Origin: Arcobacter sp. UBA7394
Lineage (GTDB): Bacteria; Campylobacterota; Campylobacteria; Campylobacterales; Arcobacteraceae
Length of the DNA: 29,937 bases
Direction of reading: 5' to 3'
NCBI GenBank assembly: GCA_002470185.1
Contig: DKNG01000223.1
Location: 1 to 29,937, forward strand
Position numbers and translations under genes: made by a program. Below, in pieces: positions 9,634-17,594 of this stretch (position 1 is the stretch's first letter; each line of letters opens with the position of its first letter). The notes below the pieces were generated by a model that did not search any database, was not told where the DNA came from, and saw only the letters and a list, made by a program, of their open reading frames with translations.

Positions 9634-10527
9634 ATGTTAGATCCAGTATTACCAATAGCCATGTATCTACTATTAGGATATTTATTTAAAGTCATCTATC
9701 ATGATAATTCTAAACAACTAATTGAATTTATAATTTATTTCTCATTGCCAGCAATAGTTTTTTCAAAAATCTATCCTCTACACTTAGATGAAAGAATCTT
9801 GGGACTAATAATAATGTTCATGTGTTTTATTCTGTTTAACCTTGCCCTTGCATATTTCATTGGTAAATTAATGAAATTAGAGAGATTATTGTTGGCAACA
9901 TTTATGATTATGGCAACATTTGGAAATACATCATTTATTGGTTTCTCTTACATTGATGCATTTTATGGTCAAGACTATATTGTATATGGATTAATTTATG
10001 ATTTATTTGGTTCTTTTCTTTTATTAGTATCTTTAGGTATGTTTATTATCACTTGGGGAAGTGGTAGAAGAAATGATACAAAATCAATATTAAAAAGTGC
10101 ACTGTTATTTCCACCAAGCTTAATGTTTTTAATAACAGTATTTCTTAAAAACTTTGAAATACCAAATTTCGTTTTATTAACTAGTGAAACTTTAGGTTCA
10201 ACATTAGTTCCAATTGCAATGATTGCCATTGGTATGAAACTTGAGTTAAAACATATTTTTGTTAAATTCCACATTGTTTCTATGGCTATGATATTAAAAA
10301 TGGTGATTGTACCAATAATTGTGCTATTAGGATTTCAATTATTCTATGGAATTGATGAAACATGGGTTAAAGTAACAATTATTGAAGTTGCAATGCCACC
10401 AATGACAATGGCAACAGTTTTAGCAATAAAAGGTGGATTAGATGAGAAGGTTGCTATTAATTCTTTAGTTTTAGGGGTTTTATTAAGTTTAGTAACAATT
10501 ACTATGTATACAAGATATTTAGCTTAA
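9634..10527 (+). CDS. AEC family transporter
   Basis: A 297-aa, strongly hydrophobic protein with about ten predicted membrane helices, similar in layout to the auxin efflux carrier (AEC)/malate permease family. Supporting traits are the N-terminal MLDPVLPIAMYLLLGYLFK with IEFIIYFSLPAIVFSKI, the central gap with charged GSGRRNDTKSILK, and the C-terminal VAMPPMTMATVLAIKGGLDE, close to the conserved P-x-A/T region of the family's last helices. The substrate cannot be told from sequence; organic acids or similar anions are usual for bacterial members. It is on the opposite strand inside an otherwise collinear run (fmt to birA), with its own promoter and a palindromic end, so it appears to be an insertion specific to this lineage. 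Confidence 0.82.
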   Translation: MLDPVLPIAMYLLLGYLFKVIYHDNSKQLIEFIIYFSLPAIVFSKIYPLHLDERILGLIIMFMCFILFNLALAYFIGKLMKLERLLLATFMIMATFGNTSFIGFSYIDAFYGQDYIVYGLIYDLFGSFLLLVSLGMFIITWGSGRRNDTKSILKSALLFPPSLMFLITVFLKNFEIPNFVLLTSETLGSTLVPIAMIAIGMKLELKHIFVKFHIVSMAMILKMVIVPIIVLLGFQLFYGIDETWVKVTIIEVAMPPMTMATVLAIKGGLDEKVAINSLVLGVLLSLVTITMYTRYLA

Positions 10528-10539
10528 GCTAAATATCTT
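10512..10539. terminator. 28-bp perfect palindrome between convergent genes
   Basis: Each arm is 12 bp (AAGATATTTAGC and its complement) around a central TTAA, perfect over all 28 bases. It contains the stop codon of the AEC gene (10525-10527) and reaches into the stop codon of fmt (10538-10540). Being symmetrical it can fold in either transcript and probably acts as a two-way terminator. Neither side has a tight T-run next to the stem, so it might also act by stabilising 3' ends. Confidence 0.55.
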
Positions 10540-11458
10540 ATATTAATAAATCTTTTTCTTGAAGTCTTTGTCCTCTAATATAGTCTGCAGAATTCACAGC
10601 TTTTTTAGATGGAGCCTGTAAAGTTTTAATTTTTAAACTTCCTCTTTTACATCCAAGAATAATATAATCTTTTGCTATTTCTAAAAGTTCACCTTCATTA
10701 TTTGATGAACACTCATCAAGTAATTCAATATCTTTTAATTTAAGACCAGATTCTAAAAATACTCCAGGCCAATATGAATAAGCTTTATATTTTAAAAATA
10801 ATGCCTTTGCATCTTGTAAAGATACTAAACCATCATCTTTTTTAATCTTTTTACAAAAGCTTACTTCTGCTTCATTTTGTTTTTTTGGTTTAATTTTATC
10901 AAAATCATCTAAAGTAGTAATTGTAAGTTTTGCTGCAATATCAGATAATTTAGCAAAAGCTTCGGCTACTTCCATTGTAGGAGTAATTTTTAAATATTGT
11001 AAACCTAAAATATCTCCACTATCAAGTCCTTCTTCCATAAACATAGAAGTAACACCAGTAAAGTTATCATCATTTAATAGTGATTCTTGAATAGGAGAAG
11101 CTCCTCTATACTTAGGTAATAAAGAAGCATGAAGATTAATACATGGAGCAATATCTAAAATCTCTTTTGGTAAAATTTGTCCATAAGCAGCAACAATAAT
11201 AAAATCTGGATTTAAAGCTTCAATTTGTTCTTTAGCTTCTGTATTTCCTCTTAATTTTTCTGGCTGATAAATAGGAAGAGATAATTCTTTATCTATACAA
11301 AATTGTTTAATATGAGGAGGTGTTAATACCTGTTTTCTACCAACTGGTTTATCAGGTTGAGTAAATAATCCTACTAACTCATAAGAACTATTTAATAGCT
11401 CCTCAAAAATTGTAGTAGCATAATCAGGCGTTCCCATAAAAAGAATTTTTTTACTCAT
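10538..11458 (-). CDS. fmt: Methionyl-tRNA formyltransferase
   Basis: A 306-aa enzyme that transfers a formyl group from 10-formyl-tetrahydrofolate to initiator Met-tRNA. The N-terminal catalytic domain shows LFMGTPDYAT (6-15), VAAYGQILP, and the formyltransferase signature INLHASLLPKYRGASPIQ with the catalytic Asn and His. The C-terminal barrel begins at about residue 205 (EVSFCKKIKKDDGLV) and ends at RGQRLQEKDLLI. Length matches the family. It lies 21 nt after proB, and its 3' end runs into the 28-bp palindrome. In Campylobacter, as I recall, birA follows directly; here the AEC gene intervenes. Confidence 0.97.
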   Translation of the reverse strand: MSKKILFMGTPDYATTIFEELLNSSYELVGLFTQPDKPVGRKQVLTPPHIKQFCIDKELSLPIYQPEKLRGNTEAKEQIEALNPDFIIVAAYGQILPKEILDIAPCINLHASLLPKYRGASPIQESLLNDDNFTGVTSMFMEEGLDSGDILGLQYLKITPTMEVAEAFAKLSDIAAKLTITTLDDFDKIKPKKQNEAEVSFCKKIKKDDGLVSLQDAKALFLKYKAYSYWPGVFLESGLKLKDIELLDECSSNNEGELLEIAKDYIILGCKRGSLKIKTLQAPSKKAVNSADYIRGQRLQEKDLLI

Positions 11459-11479
11459 TAATTGTCCTTAGTAGTGTTG

Positions 11480-12250
11480 TTAATTTTTTGCTTTAAATAC
11501 TGTACCAGAGTTATGATTTTCATCAACTAAGAAATCATAAGCATTTGTCAAATCAAAACCTGATGACATATACATTGGGATATTGTTGTTCATTAAAAAT
11601 TCCGCAGCTTTTAGTTTCGTTACTATTCCACCTGTTGCAAATTCTGAGTTAGCTGTATGTTTCATTTGAAGTTCATCTTCACTAATAAAAGATACTTCTT
11701 TTTTCATAACTGCATCATCATGTTCTCTAGGATTCTTATTGTAATAACCATCTATGTCAGAAAGTATTGCTAACATGTCAGCTTTAAAATGAAAAGCAAC
11801 ATGAGCAGCTAATTGATCATTATCACCAAATAGTAATTCATCATTTGCGATTACATCATTTTCATTGATAATAGGAAGTACATTATTCTCTAATAATATT
11901 TCCATAACATCTTGAGCATTTTTTGTTCTTTTTCTTGAGTCAAAATCATCAGCAATTAAAAGCATTTGAGCACAAGTAATACTATGCTCTTTAAATCTTT
12001 TTTTGTAGTTCTTTAATAAAAGTGGTTGTCCAATTGCAGCTAAAGCTTGTCTATTTGCAATTTGTTTTTTATCTAAATTCAAAGATGTAAATCCAGCGCC
12101 TACGGCACCAGAACTTACTAGAATTACTTCATACTTCTTTTCATTTTTAAGCTTAGCAATTAAATCAACTAAAGCACTTAATCTCTCAAGTGCCAATTGT
12201 CCATCTTGCGTTAATACAGCAGTTCCAACTTTTATTACTAGTCGTTTCAT
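11480..12250 (-). CDS. proB: Glutamate 5-kinase, short form without PUA domain
   Basis: A 256-aa amino-acid kinase that phosphorylates glutamate at the first step of proline synthesis. Motifs include [10 protein letters not shown] at the N-terminus (phosphate binding), [37 protein letters not shown] (glutamate site) and [15 protein letters not shown] near the C-terminus. E. coli ProB is 367 aa because of a C-terminal PUA domain; that domain is absent here, as in other Campylobacterota as I recall. The start overlaps the obgE stop by 4 nt (ATGA). Confidence 0.95.
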   Translation of the reverse strand: MKRLVIKVGTAVLTQDGQLALERLSALVDLIAKLKNEKKYEVILVSSGAVGAGFTSLNLDKKQIANRQALAAIGQPLLLKNYKKRFKEHSITCAQMLLIADDFDSRKRTKNAQDVMEILLENNVLPIINENDVIANDELLFGDNDQLAAHVAFHFKADMLAILSDIDGYYNKNPREHDDAVMKKEVSFISEDELQMKHTANSEFATGGIVTKLKAAEFLMNNNIPMYMSSGFDLTNAYDFLVDENHNSGTVFKAKN

Positions 12251-13338
12251 TTACCTTGTTCCAATAATTTATAAAGTGCAAAAGTAATAGATTTAACGTT
12301 TTTTCTAGTTACAGAAGATACAGGTAATACAAAAAATGGTTTTTCATTGTCAAATTTATTATAAGTTAAGTCTTGAACATAATATGGATAGTTTTTATCA
12401 AATCCAAATTCATTTTCTCCTGTAACTTCTAATCCAATATCAGCAATAAATTGTCTAATATCAGCATCTAAATCTTCACCATAATAACCATCTACTTTAC
12501 TTAAAGCAATTGCAAAGTTTCTACCTGCTAATTCTCCAGAGAATTTAGCAACTTCTTCTTTTAATACTCTATATTGATCAATCATTGTTCTATAGTTAGC
12601 AACATCAACCATAAATAAAAGAGTTTTAGTTCTTTCAATATGTTTTAAGAACTCTAAACCTAATCCTCTACCATCAGCAGCACCATCAATAATTCCTGGA
12701 ATATCAGCCATTACAAATGAATTATAATCACCAACTTCAACAACACCTAATTTAGGAGTTAAAGTAGTAAATTCATAGTTAGCAATTTCAGGATTTGCAT
12801 TAGATGTAGTAGAAATTAATGTTGATTTACCAACATTTGGATACCCAACTAAACCAACATCTGCAATTAATTTTAATTCTAATCTAATATTTTTAGTTTC
12901 ACCTGGAAGCCCTGGTTGGAAATAAGTTGGTCTTTGGTTTCTTGAGTTTTTAAAGTGAACGTTTCCTAATCCACCTTTTCCACCTTCAATAAACTTGATT
13001 TTTTCACCTTCGTGAATTAAATCATGTAAAACCTCACCTGTATCATCATCTAAAACTTGTGTTCCTGGAGGTACAATTAGTACTAATGGCTCAGCTGACT
13101 TACCAGTCATTCTTGAAGCCATACCTTGTTTTCCATTATCTGCTCTAAAAACTTTTCTACCTTTGTAGTTAGAAAGTGTATCAGTATTGTTATCTACTAA
13201 AAAGTAAACATCTCCACCTTTTCCACCATCTCCACCGTCAGGTCCACCCTTTACAACGAACTTTTCTCTTCTGAATGATGCACAACCTTGCCCACCTTTT
13301 CCAGAAGAAACACTAAACCTAGCGCTATCTATAAACAT
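12247..13338 (-). CDS. obgE: Obg family GTPase
   Basis: A 363-aa ribosome-associated GTPase acting in large-subunit assembly and stress control. The N-terminal Gly-rich Obg fold (1-158) contains repeats such as [14 protein letters not shown] and [14 protein letters not shown]. The GTPase domain has G1 GYPNVGKS (165-172), switch II DIPG (212-215), and SKVD in place of the common NKxD for G4. There is no long C-terminal extension. AGAGGAAATAAT precedes the ATG. The gene has its own promoter-like region because a terminator separates it from rpmA. Confidence 0.97.
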   Translation of the reverse strand: MFIDSARFSVSSGKGGQGCASFRREKFVVKGGPDGGDGGKGGDVYFLVDNNTDTLSNYKGRKVFRADNGKQGMASRMTGKSAEPLVLIVPPGTQVLDDDTGEVLHDLIHEGEKIKFIEGGKGGLGNVHFKNSRNQRPTYFQPGLPGETKNIRLELKLIADVGLVGYPNVGKSTLISTTSNANPEIANYEFTTLTPKLGVVEVGDYNSFVMADIPGIIDGAADGRGLGLEFLKHIERTKTLLFMVDVANYRTMIDQYRVLKEEVAKFSGELAGRNFAIALSKVDGYYGEDLDADIRQFIADIGLEVTGENEFGFDKNYPYYVQDLTYNKFDNEKPFFVLPVSSVTRKNVKSITFALYKLLEQGK

Positions 13339-13356
13339 ATTATTTCCTCTATTTAT

Positions 13357-13403
13357 GTGAAAAATAAAAAATCAATTATATTTATTAACTTTCTATTTTT
13401 CAC
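13357..13403 (-). promoter_or_regulatory. obgE promoter with bracketing inverted repeat
   Basis: A TATAAT box lies on the minus strand at 13375-13380, about 37 nt before the obgE ATG. It is bracketed by a perfect 10-bp inverted repeat, GTGAAAAATA (13357-13366) and TATTTTTCAC (13394-13403), separated by 27 bases. The downstream arm would fall just after the transcription start and the upstream arm in the -35 region. This geometry could fit a dimeric repressor, but no regulator can be named. Confidence 0.45.
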
Positions 13404-13417
13404 TATTGTATATATAT

Positions 13418-13452
13418 AAAAAAAGGGTGCAGGCAAAAGCCATACACCCTTT
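13418..13452 (-). terminator. rpmA intrinsic terminator
   Basis: An 8-bp stem (AAAGGGTG at 13445-13452 read on the minus strand, pairing with 13422-13429) has an inner GGC/GCC pairing and is followed by seven T on the minus strand (13418-13424). It closes the rplU-rpmA transcript before obgE. Confidence 0.85.
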
Positions 13453-13474
13453 AAGAAACAAAAAGTATTCTTGA

Positions 13475-13729
13475 TTACGAAGCGTAAACAGAAACTTTTT
13501 TTCTTTTTTTATCTTTAACTTCGAATTTTACAACTCCGTCAATTAAAGAATAAATTGTATGATCTTTACCAATACCAACGTTTGCACCAACGTGAACTTT
13601 AGTACCTCTTTGTCTAATAATAATGTTACCAGCTCTTACAGCTTCTCCACCATATTTTTTAACGCCTAATCTTTTACCAGCTGAATCTCTATTATTTTGA
13701 GTAGATCCTTGACCTTTCTTATGAGCCAT
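13475..13729 (-). CDS. rpmA: 50S ribosomal protein L27
   Basis: An 84-aa L27 with the standard N-terminus [22 protein letters not shown] and the [22 protein letters not shown] core. It starts directly with MAHKKG, without the cleaved N-terminal extension of Firmicutes. Its N-terminal tail reaches the peptidyl-transferase centre. AAGGAG lies before the ATG. It is 24 nt after rplU and is followed by a strong terminator. Confidence 0.99.
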   Translation of the reverse strand: MAHKKGQGSTQNNRDSAGKRLGVKKYGGEAVRAGNIIIRQRGTKVHVGANVGIGKDHTIYSLIDGVVKFEVKDKKRKKVSVYAS

Positions 13730-13753
13730 ACTTTATCTCCTTAAGTTCTATGC

Positions 13754-14071
13754 TTATGCAGCGATTTTAGTAATTCTAATTTTAGTGAAGCTTTTTCTGA
13801 AACCTCTTTTTAACTTAGAATCTTTTCTTCTTCTTTTTTTGTAAATGATAACTTTTCTATCTCTATTTACACCTGTACCATCTAAAACTACTTCAGCTTG
13901 TACTGTTGCAGATGCTACAGCTTCACCAGTTTTTAATTCACCATCGTTGATAGCTAAAACGTCAGTAATTTCTAAAGCTTCTTTAGCAGTTTTACCAGTA
14001 TAATCGATGTCTAAGATATCACCCTCAGTCACTTTATATTGTTTTCCACCACATTTAATAATTGCGTACAT
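13754..14071 (-). CDS. rplU: 50S ribosomal protein L21
   Basis: A 105-aa L21 starting MYAIIKCGGKQYKVTEGDIL, the usual N-terminus, and ending with the basic KLKRGFRKSFTKIRITKI typical of the family. An in-frame ATG at 14125 would add 18 residues not found in L21; I reject it because the ATG at 14071 has a strong ribosome site (AGAGGAAG) and gives the normal family length. A TTGACA on the minus strand at 14114-14119 might be a -35, but no well-spaced -10 was found. Confidence 0.97.
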   Translation of the reverse strand: MYAIIKCGGKQYKVTEGDILDIDYTGKTAKEALEITDVLAINDGELKTGEAVASATVQAEVVLDGTGVNRDRKVIIYKKRRRKDSKLKRGFRKSFTKIRITKIAA

Positions 14072-14194
14072 TTTTCTTCCTCTAGTATTAAGTTCTATAT
14101 GATTACTTCTTGTTGTCAAAATCATGCTAACTTTATTTTTCGAACGTGAATACTATCTAATAATACTTTAAACCTTGTTTAAGTCTAAGCTTTT

Positions 14195-14578
14195 TTAATG
14201 ATAATCGCTGGCAGTTGCCATTGCATCTATCATAATTAAAGAATTTTTAGGTAATCCTTTGGCTGCAATTGTACTTCGTGCAGGCTTATGATCACCAAAA
14301 GCTTCAGCGAATAATACATTAACTACACCAAAATCTTCTATATTTTCTAAAAAAATAGAAACTTTAACAACATTTTCCATTCCACTTTCAGCATCTTCAA
14401 GTAAAGTTCTTAAGTTTGCAAGAACTTGTCTAGTTTGAATTTTAATATCTCTTTCAACAATAGTTCCATCTAAAGTTACTGGTACTTGCGCAGATGTATA
14501 AATCATTCCATTTACTTTTACAGCGGGAGAATAAGGCCCAATTGCTGCTGGTAAATTATCACTTTGAATTAATTTCAT
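14195..14578 (-). CDS. RidA/YjgF family protein with altered active site
   Basis: A 127-aa member of the RidA/YER057c family, small trimeric proteins of which the best known hydrolyse reactive enamines and imines formed by PLP enzymes. Family features are AAIGPYSPAV (11-20), the core around ITSGQ (here YTSAQVPV, 27-34), and KPARSTIAAKGLPK (98-111) with Arg101 matching substrate-binding Arg105 of E. coli RidA. Where E. coli has IEIEAIA this protein has IMIDAMA (115-121), so the position of catalytic Glu120 is Met116. It may therefore be a divergent or non-deaminase member. The gene lies between dnaG and rplU with AAGGAAAAG before the ATG. Confidence 0.88.
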   Translation of the reverse strand: MKLIQSDNLPAAIGPYSPAVKVNGMIYTSAQVPVTLDGTIVERDIKIQTRQVLANLRTLLEDAESGMENVVKVSIFLENIEDFGVVNVLFAEAFGDHKPARSTIAAKGLPKNSLIMIDAMATASDYH

Positions 14579-14632
14579 TATCTTTTCCTTATAAAGTTTA
14601 TTACTTTTTTATGAATTTTACAGAAAGTAATC

Positions 14633-14675
14633 TACAAAAAAAATAAATTTTTTAAATTAGTTATAAATTATAACT
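14633..14675 (-). terminator. Possible dnaG 3' hairpin
   Basis: A 17-nt near-perfect palindrome (8-bp arms AGTTATAA/TTATAACT at 14659-14675) includes the dnaG stop codon. On the minus strand it is followed, after an AT-rich gap, by a run of eight T ending near 14633. The gap between stem and T-run is longer than usual, so termination is only plausible. Confidence 0.4.
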
Positions 14676-16295
14676 TACTAATTTACCTTGTTTTAATTGG
14701 TAAATGTTATCTTTAATTTTTCTAAGTAAATTTGCTTTTTGTTTGAACTCAAGAGTTCTATCGTAAGATATTGCCGTAAGTTTATTTGAATAAAACTTAT
14801 ATAACAGTACTAATAACTCCTGATTTAGTCTATCATCATCATAATCTTCTAATTTTTCATTTAATACTATTGCATTTAATGAAATATTTTCAATATCATT
14901 TAAAACCAATTGAAATTCATTTTGATGAATTTCAAACATAGAAGGATCCACAATATCTAAAACGGCATCTAATCTTTGAGGTTTTTCTAAAATTGCTTTT
15001 ATAATACATAATTCTTGGATATTAACTTTTGATAAATTAACTTCCATAGGTCTTGCATTATCAGAAGAGACTTTTACTAAATTTTCTCTTACATTCAATT
15101 TTTGAGCAATATATCTTTTATATTCATCTTGATAAATTGCACCTAATGATTTTAAATAATCGTTTGATTCAATTAACGCTTTTTGTTTTTGGCTTGGATT
15201 GTTTATTTCATATTTTGAAATAATATAATCTATTGCATAAGGAATAAAGGCCATAGGTGTATTAAACATAGAATTTAATTCTTCTACTCTTCCACTTTTA
15301 ACCATATCAGCAGGATCTAGTCCTTCACCAAAAATTACAACTCCACCTTCAAATTCACTCTGTGATAACATAACAGAAGCTTTAAAAGCGGCAGCAAGCC
15401 CAGGCTTATCCCCATCATAAGCTAAGATAACTTTTGGTTCACCACGTCTTACTAAAGGTAGGTGATCTTGAGTTAAAGCAGTACCTAAGGTGGCAACTGC
15501 TGTATTAAACCCTGCTTGATGAAGCATAATTACGTCCAAATAACCTTCACACACAATTAACTGATCTTTTTTATAGATATTCTCTTTTGCAAGATTGTAA
15601 CCATATAAAAGTCTAGACTTATTAAATAATTTTGTTTGAGGGGAATTAATATACTTAGCATTATGCCCTGTGATAGTTCTACCACCAAAACCAACCATTT
15701 TTCCATTTATTCCATAAATAGGGAAAGTAATTCTTTCTATAAATCTTGAATATAGACCATTTTGACCATTATCAATTACACCAAGTTCAATGGCTTCATT
15801 TAAGTTATAATGATTAGATTTTAAATAATTAATAGTATCGTAAGATTTAGGAGCATATCCAATTTCAAATTTCTCTATTGAAAATTCAGAAATTCCTCTG
15901 CTTCTTATATACTCTTTTGCTGTATTATTATTCACATACAATTTTTGGTAATATTTATTTATATCTTCAAGAACTCGGATATCTTGTTTTTTTTGATTAG
16001 AATTATCATATTCTAAAGTTACATTATACATTGAGGCTAATTTTTCTAATGTTTCAGGATAAGAAAGTTTTTCATATTCCATTACGAACTTTATAGAATC
16101 TCCACCAACTCCACATCCAAAACAATGGTATATTTGCTTAGAAGGACTTACAACAAAAGATGGTGTATCTTCCCCGTGGAAAGGACAACAAGCTTTAAAG
16201 TTAGCTCCTGATTTTTTTACTTCTATAAATTGTGAGACTACATCTACTACATCTAGATGGTTTTTAAGATTATCGATCGATTCTTTTTTTATCAT
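14661..16295 (-). CDS. dnaG: DNA primase
   Basis: A 544-aa primase. The N-terminal CHC2 zinc ribbon has Cys37, His40, Cys58 and Cys61 (CPFH and CFGCG). The TOPRIM catalytic domain has VCEGYLDVIML with Glu250, and AYDGDKPG (292-299) with Asp294 and Asp296. The C-terminal part, which binds the DnaB helicase, is weakly conserved. It makes RNA primers at replication forks. There is no ribosome site before the ATG. Instead TATAAT ends 6 nt upstream, so the message may be leaderless. The next gene is divergent. Confidence 0.97.
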   Translation of the reverse strand: MIKKESIDNLKNHLDVVDVVSQFIEVKKSGANFKACCPFHGEDTPSFVVSPSKQIYHCFGCGVGGDSIKFVMEYEKLSYPETLEKLASMYNVTLEYDNSNQKKQDIRVLEDINKYYQKLYVNNNTAKEYIRSRGISEFSIEKFEIGYAPKSYDTINYLKSNHYNLNEAIELGVIDNGQNGLYSRFIERITFPIYGINGKMVGFGGRTITGHNAKYINSPQTKLFNKSRLLYGYNLAKENIYKKDQLIVCEGYLDVIMLHQAGFNTAVATLGTALTQDHLPLVRRGEPKVILAYDGDKPGLAAAFKASVMLSQSEFEGGVVIFGEGLDPADMVKSGRVEELNSMFNTPMAFIPYAIDYIISKYEINNPSQKQKALIESNDYLKSLGAIYQDEYKRYIAQKLNVRENLVKVSSDNARPMEVNLSKVNIQELCIIKAILEKPQRLDAVLDIVDPSMFEIHQNEFQLVLNDIENISLNAIVLNEKLEDYDDDRLNQELLVLLYKFYSNKLTAISYDRTLEFKQKANLLRKIKDNIYQLKQGKLVSYNL

Positions 16296-16301
16296 GTATC
16301 T

Positions 16302-16307
16302 ATTATA
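16302..16307 (-). promoter_or_regulatory. dnaG -10 box (probable leaderless transcript)
   Basis: A perfect TATAAT on the minus strand, preceded by G and followed by AGATAC and then ATG. Transcription would start at or beside the start codon. The same spacing and the same preceding G occur at birA. Confidence 0.55.
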
Positions 16308-16309
16308 CT
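16304..16309 (+). promoter_or_regulatory. -10 box of the divergent LapB-like gene
   Basis: TATACT on the plus strand lies 25 nt before the ATG at 16335 and overlaps the dnaG -10 box by 4 bases on the other strand. Both promoters probably could not be occupied by polymerase at once. Confidence 0.4.
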
Positions 16310-16334
16310 CTTTTATTATTTTATAGGAACTTTT

Positions 16335-17429
16335 ATGATAATATATTTCCTTAATTTGAAGCCAAATAAAAGGTATATATTGGATAACATAGTTTTAGAG
16401 TATAGAGATCCGCTTTTTGGATTAATTATACTTGCAGCATTAATCTTTTTAATATCATTCTTTACCTATTCTTACGGAGTTTATAAAGAAAGACTTGCAA
16501 GAAAAGATTATAGAAAACTATCACACAGATTTGAGCTGGGTAAATTAAAAGAAGAAGATTATGTACATTTATATAAAACATATAATTTACCTTTTGATTC
16601 TATTCTTTTATTAGCCTCATCTTTTTTACATAAAGGTGATTATAACAAAGCTATTTCAGTATATCTTACCTTACTTGAACATGTAAGTGACAGAGTAAAA
16701 AAAGAAGAACTTCTTGAATTACTTGGAACTACATATTTTAAAGGTGGTTTCCTTCAAAGATCAAAAGAGATATTTTTAAGAATATTAAAATTCTCACCTC
16801 GAAACCAAAAAGCATTAACATATCTTTTAATTATTCACGAAAAATTAAAAGAATTCCAAAAAGCAAAAGAAGTAACTACTTGTTTAGAAGAATTAAACAA
16901 AGACATGTCAAAAGATAAAGTATATTTAGATGCTTTAATTATCTTAAATGATCCTGTTTATTCTTATGAAAAAAGAAGTGAACTACTATATGGCATATTT
17001 AAAACTAATCCAGATATTCAAAGATTATTTGCTGAATTCTTATTACAATTTAATAAACCATTTTTTTGGGAACATGTTGAAGAGTTTGATACAAGAGCTT
17101 TTCTTGATTTAATGTGGTATTTAAATTTCGATGATATTGATTTTGACAAAGTTGAAGGTAACAATTTGTTAGTAGAATTATTCAATGCAAAAGGTTATCT
17201 AGACAATATTAAACATAGTGATGATTTTGTCTTCGATATATTAATTGCAGTTAACAAACATGAACATAAAACTAATGCTACATTAGATTTTGAATTTATA
17301 TGTTCTTCATGTAAACATGTACATCCTGTTTATGATACAAGATGTCCGCACTGTCACAATATTTTAACTTTTAATGTTAAACATAATTTATCAAAGGGAT
17401 TTGATAGTGAAAATCAATCTTTACAATAA
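16335..17429 (+). CDS. Membrane-anchored TPR protein with C-terminal zinc ribbon (LapB/YciM-like)
   Basis: A 364-aa protein. One membrane helix lies at about residues 27-48 (LFGLIILAALIFLISFFTYS). A helical repeat region (about 60-290) includes TPR-like units such as ILLLASSFLHKGDYNKAISVY and LLGTTYFKGGFLQRSKEIF. A C-terminal zinc ribbon has Cys323, Cys326, Cys337 and Cys340 (CSSC and CPHC). This order (anchor, TPR, rubredoxin-like metal site) is that of E. coli LapB/YciM, which controls LpxC turnover; the same function here is only inferred. I chose the ATG at 16335 because AGGA lies 6 nt upstream; the in-frame ATG at 16257 would lie inside dnaG. In Campylobacter, as I recall, a similar gene also sits beside dnaG. 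Confidence 0.8.
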   Translation: MIIYFLNLKPNKRYILDNIVLEYRDPLFGLIILAALIFLISFFTYSYGVYKERLARKDYRKLSHRFELGKLKEEDYVHLYKTYNLPFDSILLLASSFLHKGDYNKAISVYLTLLEHVSDRVKKEELLELLGTTYFKGGFLQRSKEIFLRILKFSPRNQKALTYLLIIHEKLKEFQKAKEVTTCLEELNKDMSKDKVYLDALIILNDPVYSYEKRSELLYGIFKTNPDIQRLFAEFLLQFNKPFFWEHVEEFDTRAFLDLMWYLNFDDIDFDKVEGNNLLVELFNAKGYLDNIKHSDDFVFDILIAVNKHEHKTNATLDFEFICSSCKHVHPVYDTRCPHCHNILTFNVKHNLSKGFDSENQSLQ

Positions 17430-17594
17430 GATTAGTTTAAAAAAATTATGTTATAAATATTTGGTAGTTTCAAAACAACACAAAAATAATATCAATTTTA
17501 TTGAAATTTCTTACTAGCTATGTGCATAATAAAAGATGTGCTATACTTGCAAGTTCAATAATAAAATAATAATTTTCTAAAAGGAATGTCAAAG
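17430..17594 (+). promoter_or_regulatory. Gap before rnc with -10 box
   Basis: This 165-nt AT-rich gap holds a TATACT at 17542-17547, about 48 nt before the rnc ATG, and a ribosome site AAGGA at 17581-17585. No convincing terminator for the upstream gene is seen. There is no room for rnhA, which in Campylobacter, as I recall, lies between these two genes. Confidence 0.4.

Noticed and set aside
9996..10274. 92-codon minus-strand frame opposite the AEC gene
   Set aside because: Antisense shadow with no ribosome site.
14072..14125. 18-residue N-terminal extension of L21
   Set aside because: It is absent from the family, and the ATG at 14071 has a strong ribosome site.
16257..16334. Longer N-terminus for the LapB-like protein
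   Set aside because: The extra 26 codons lie inside dnaG on the other strand and over the promoter; the ATG at 16335 has a good ribosome site.
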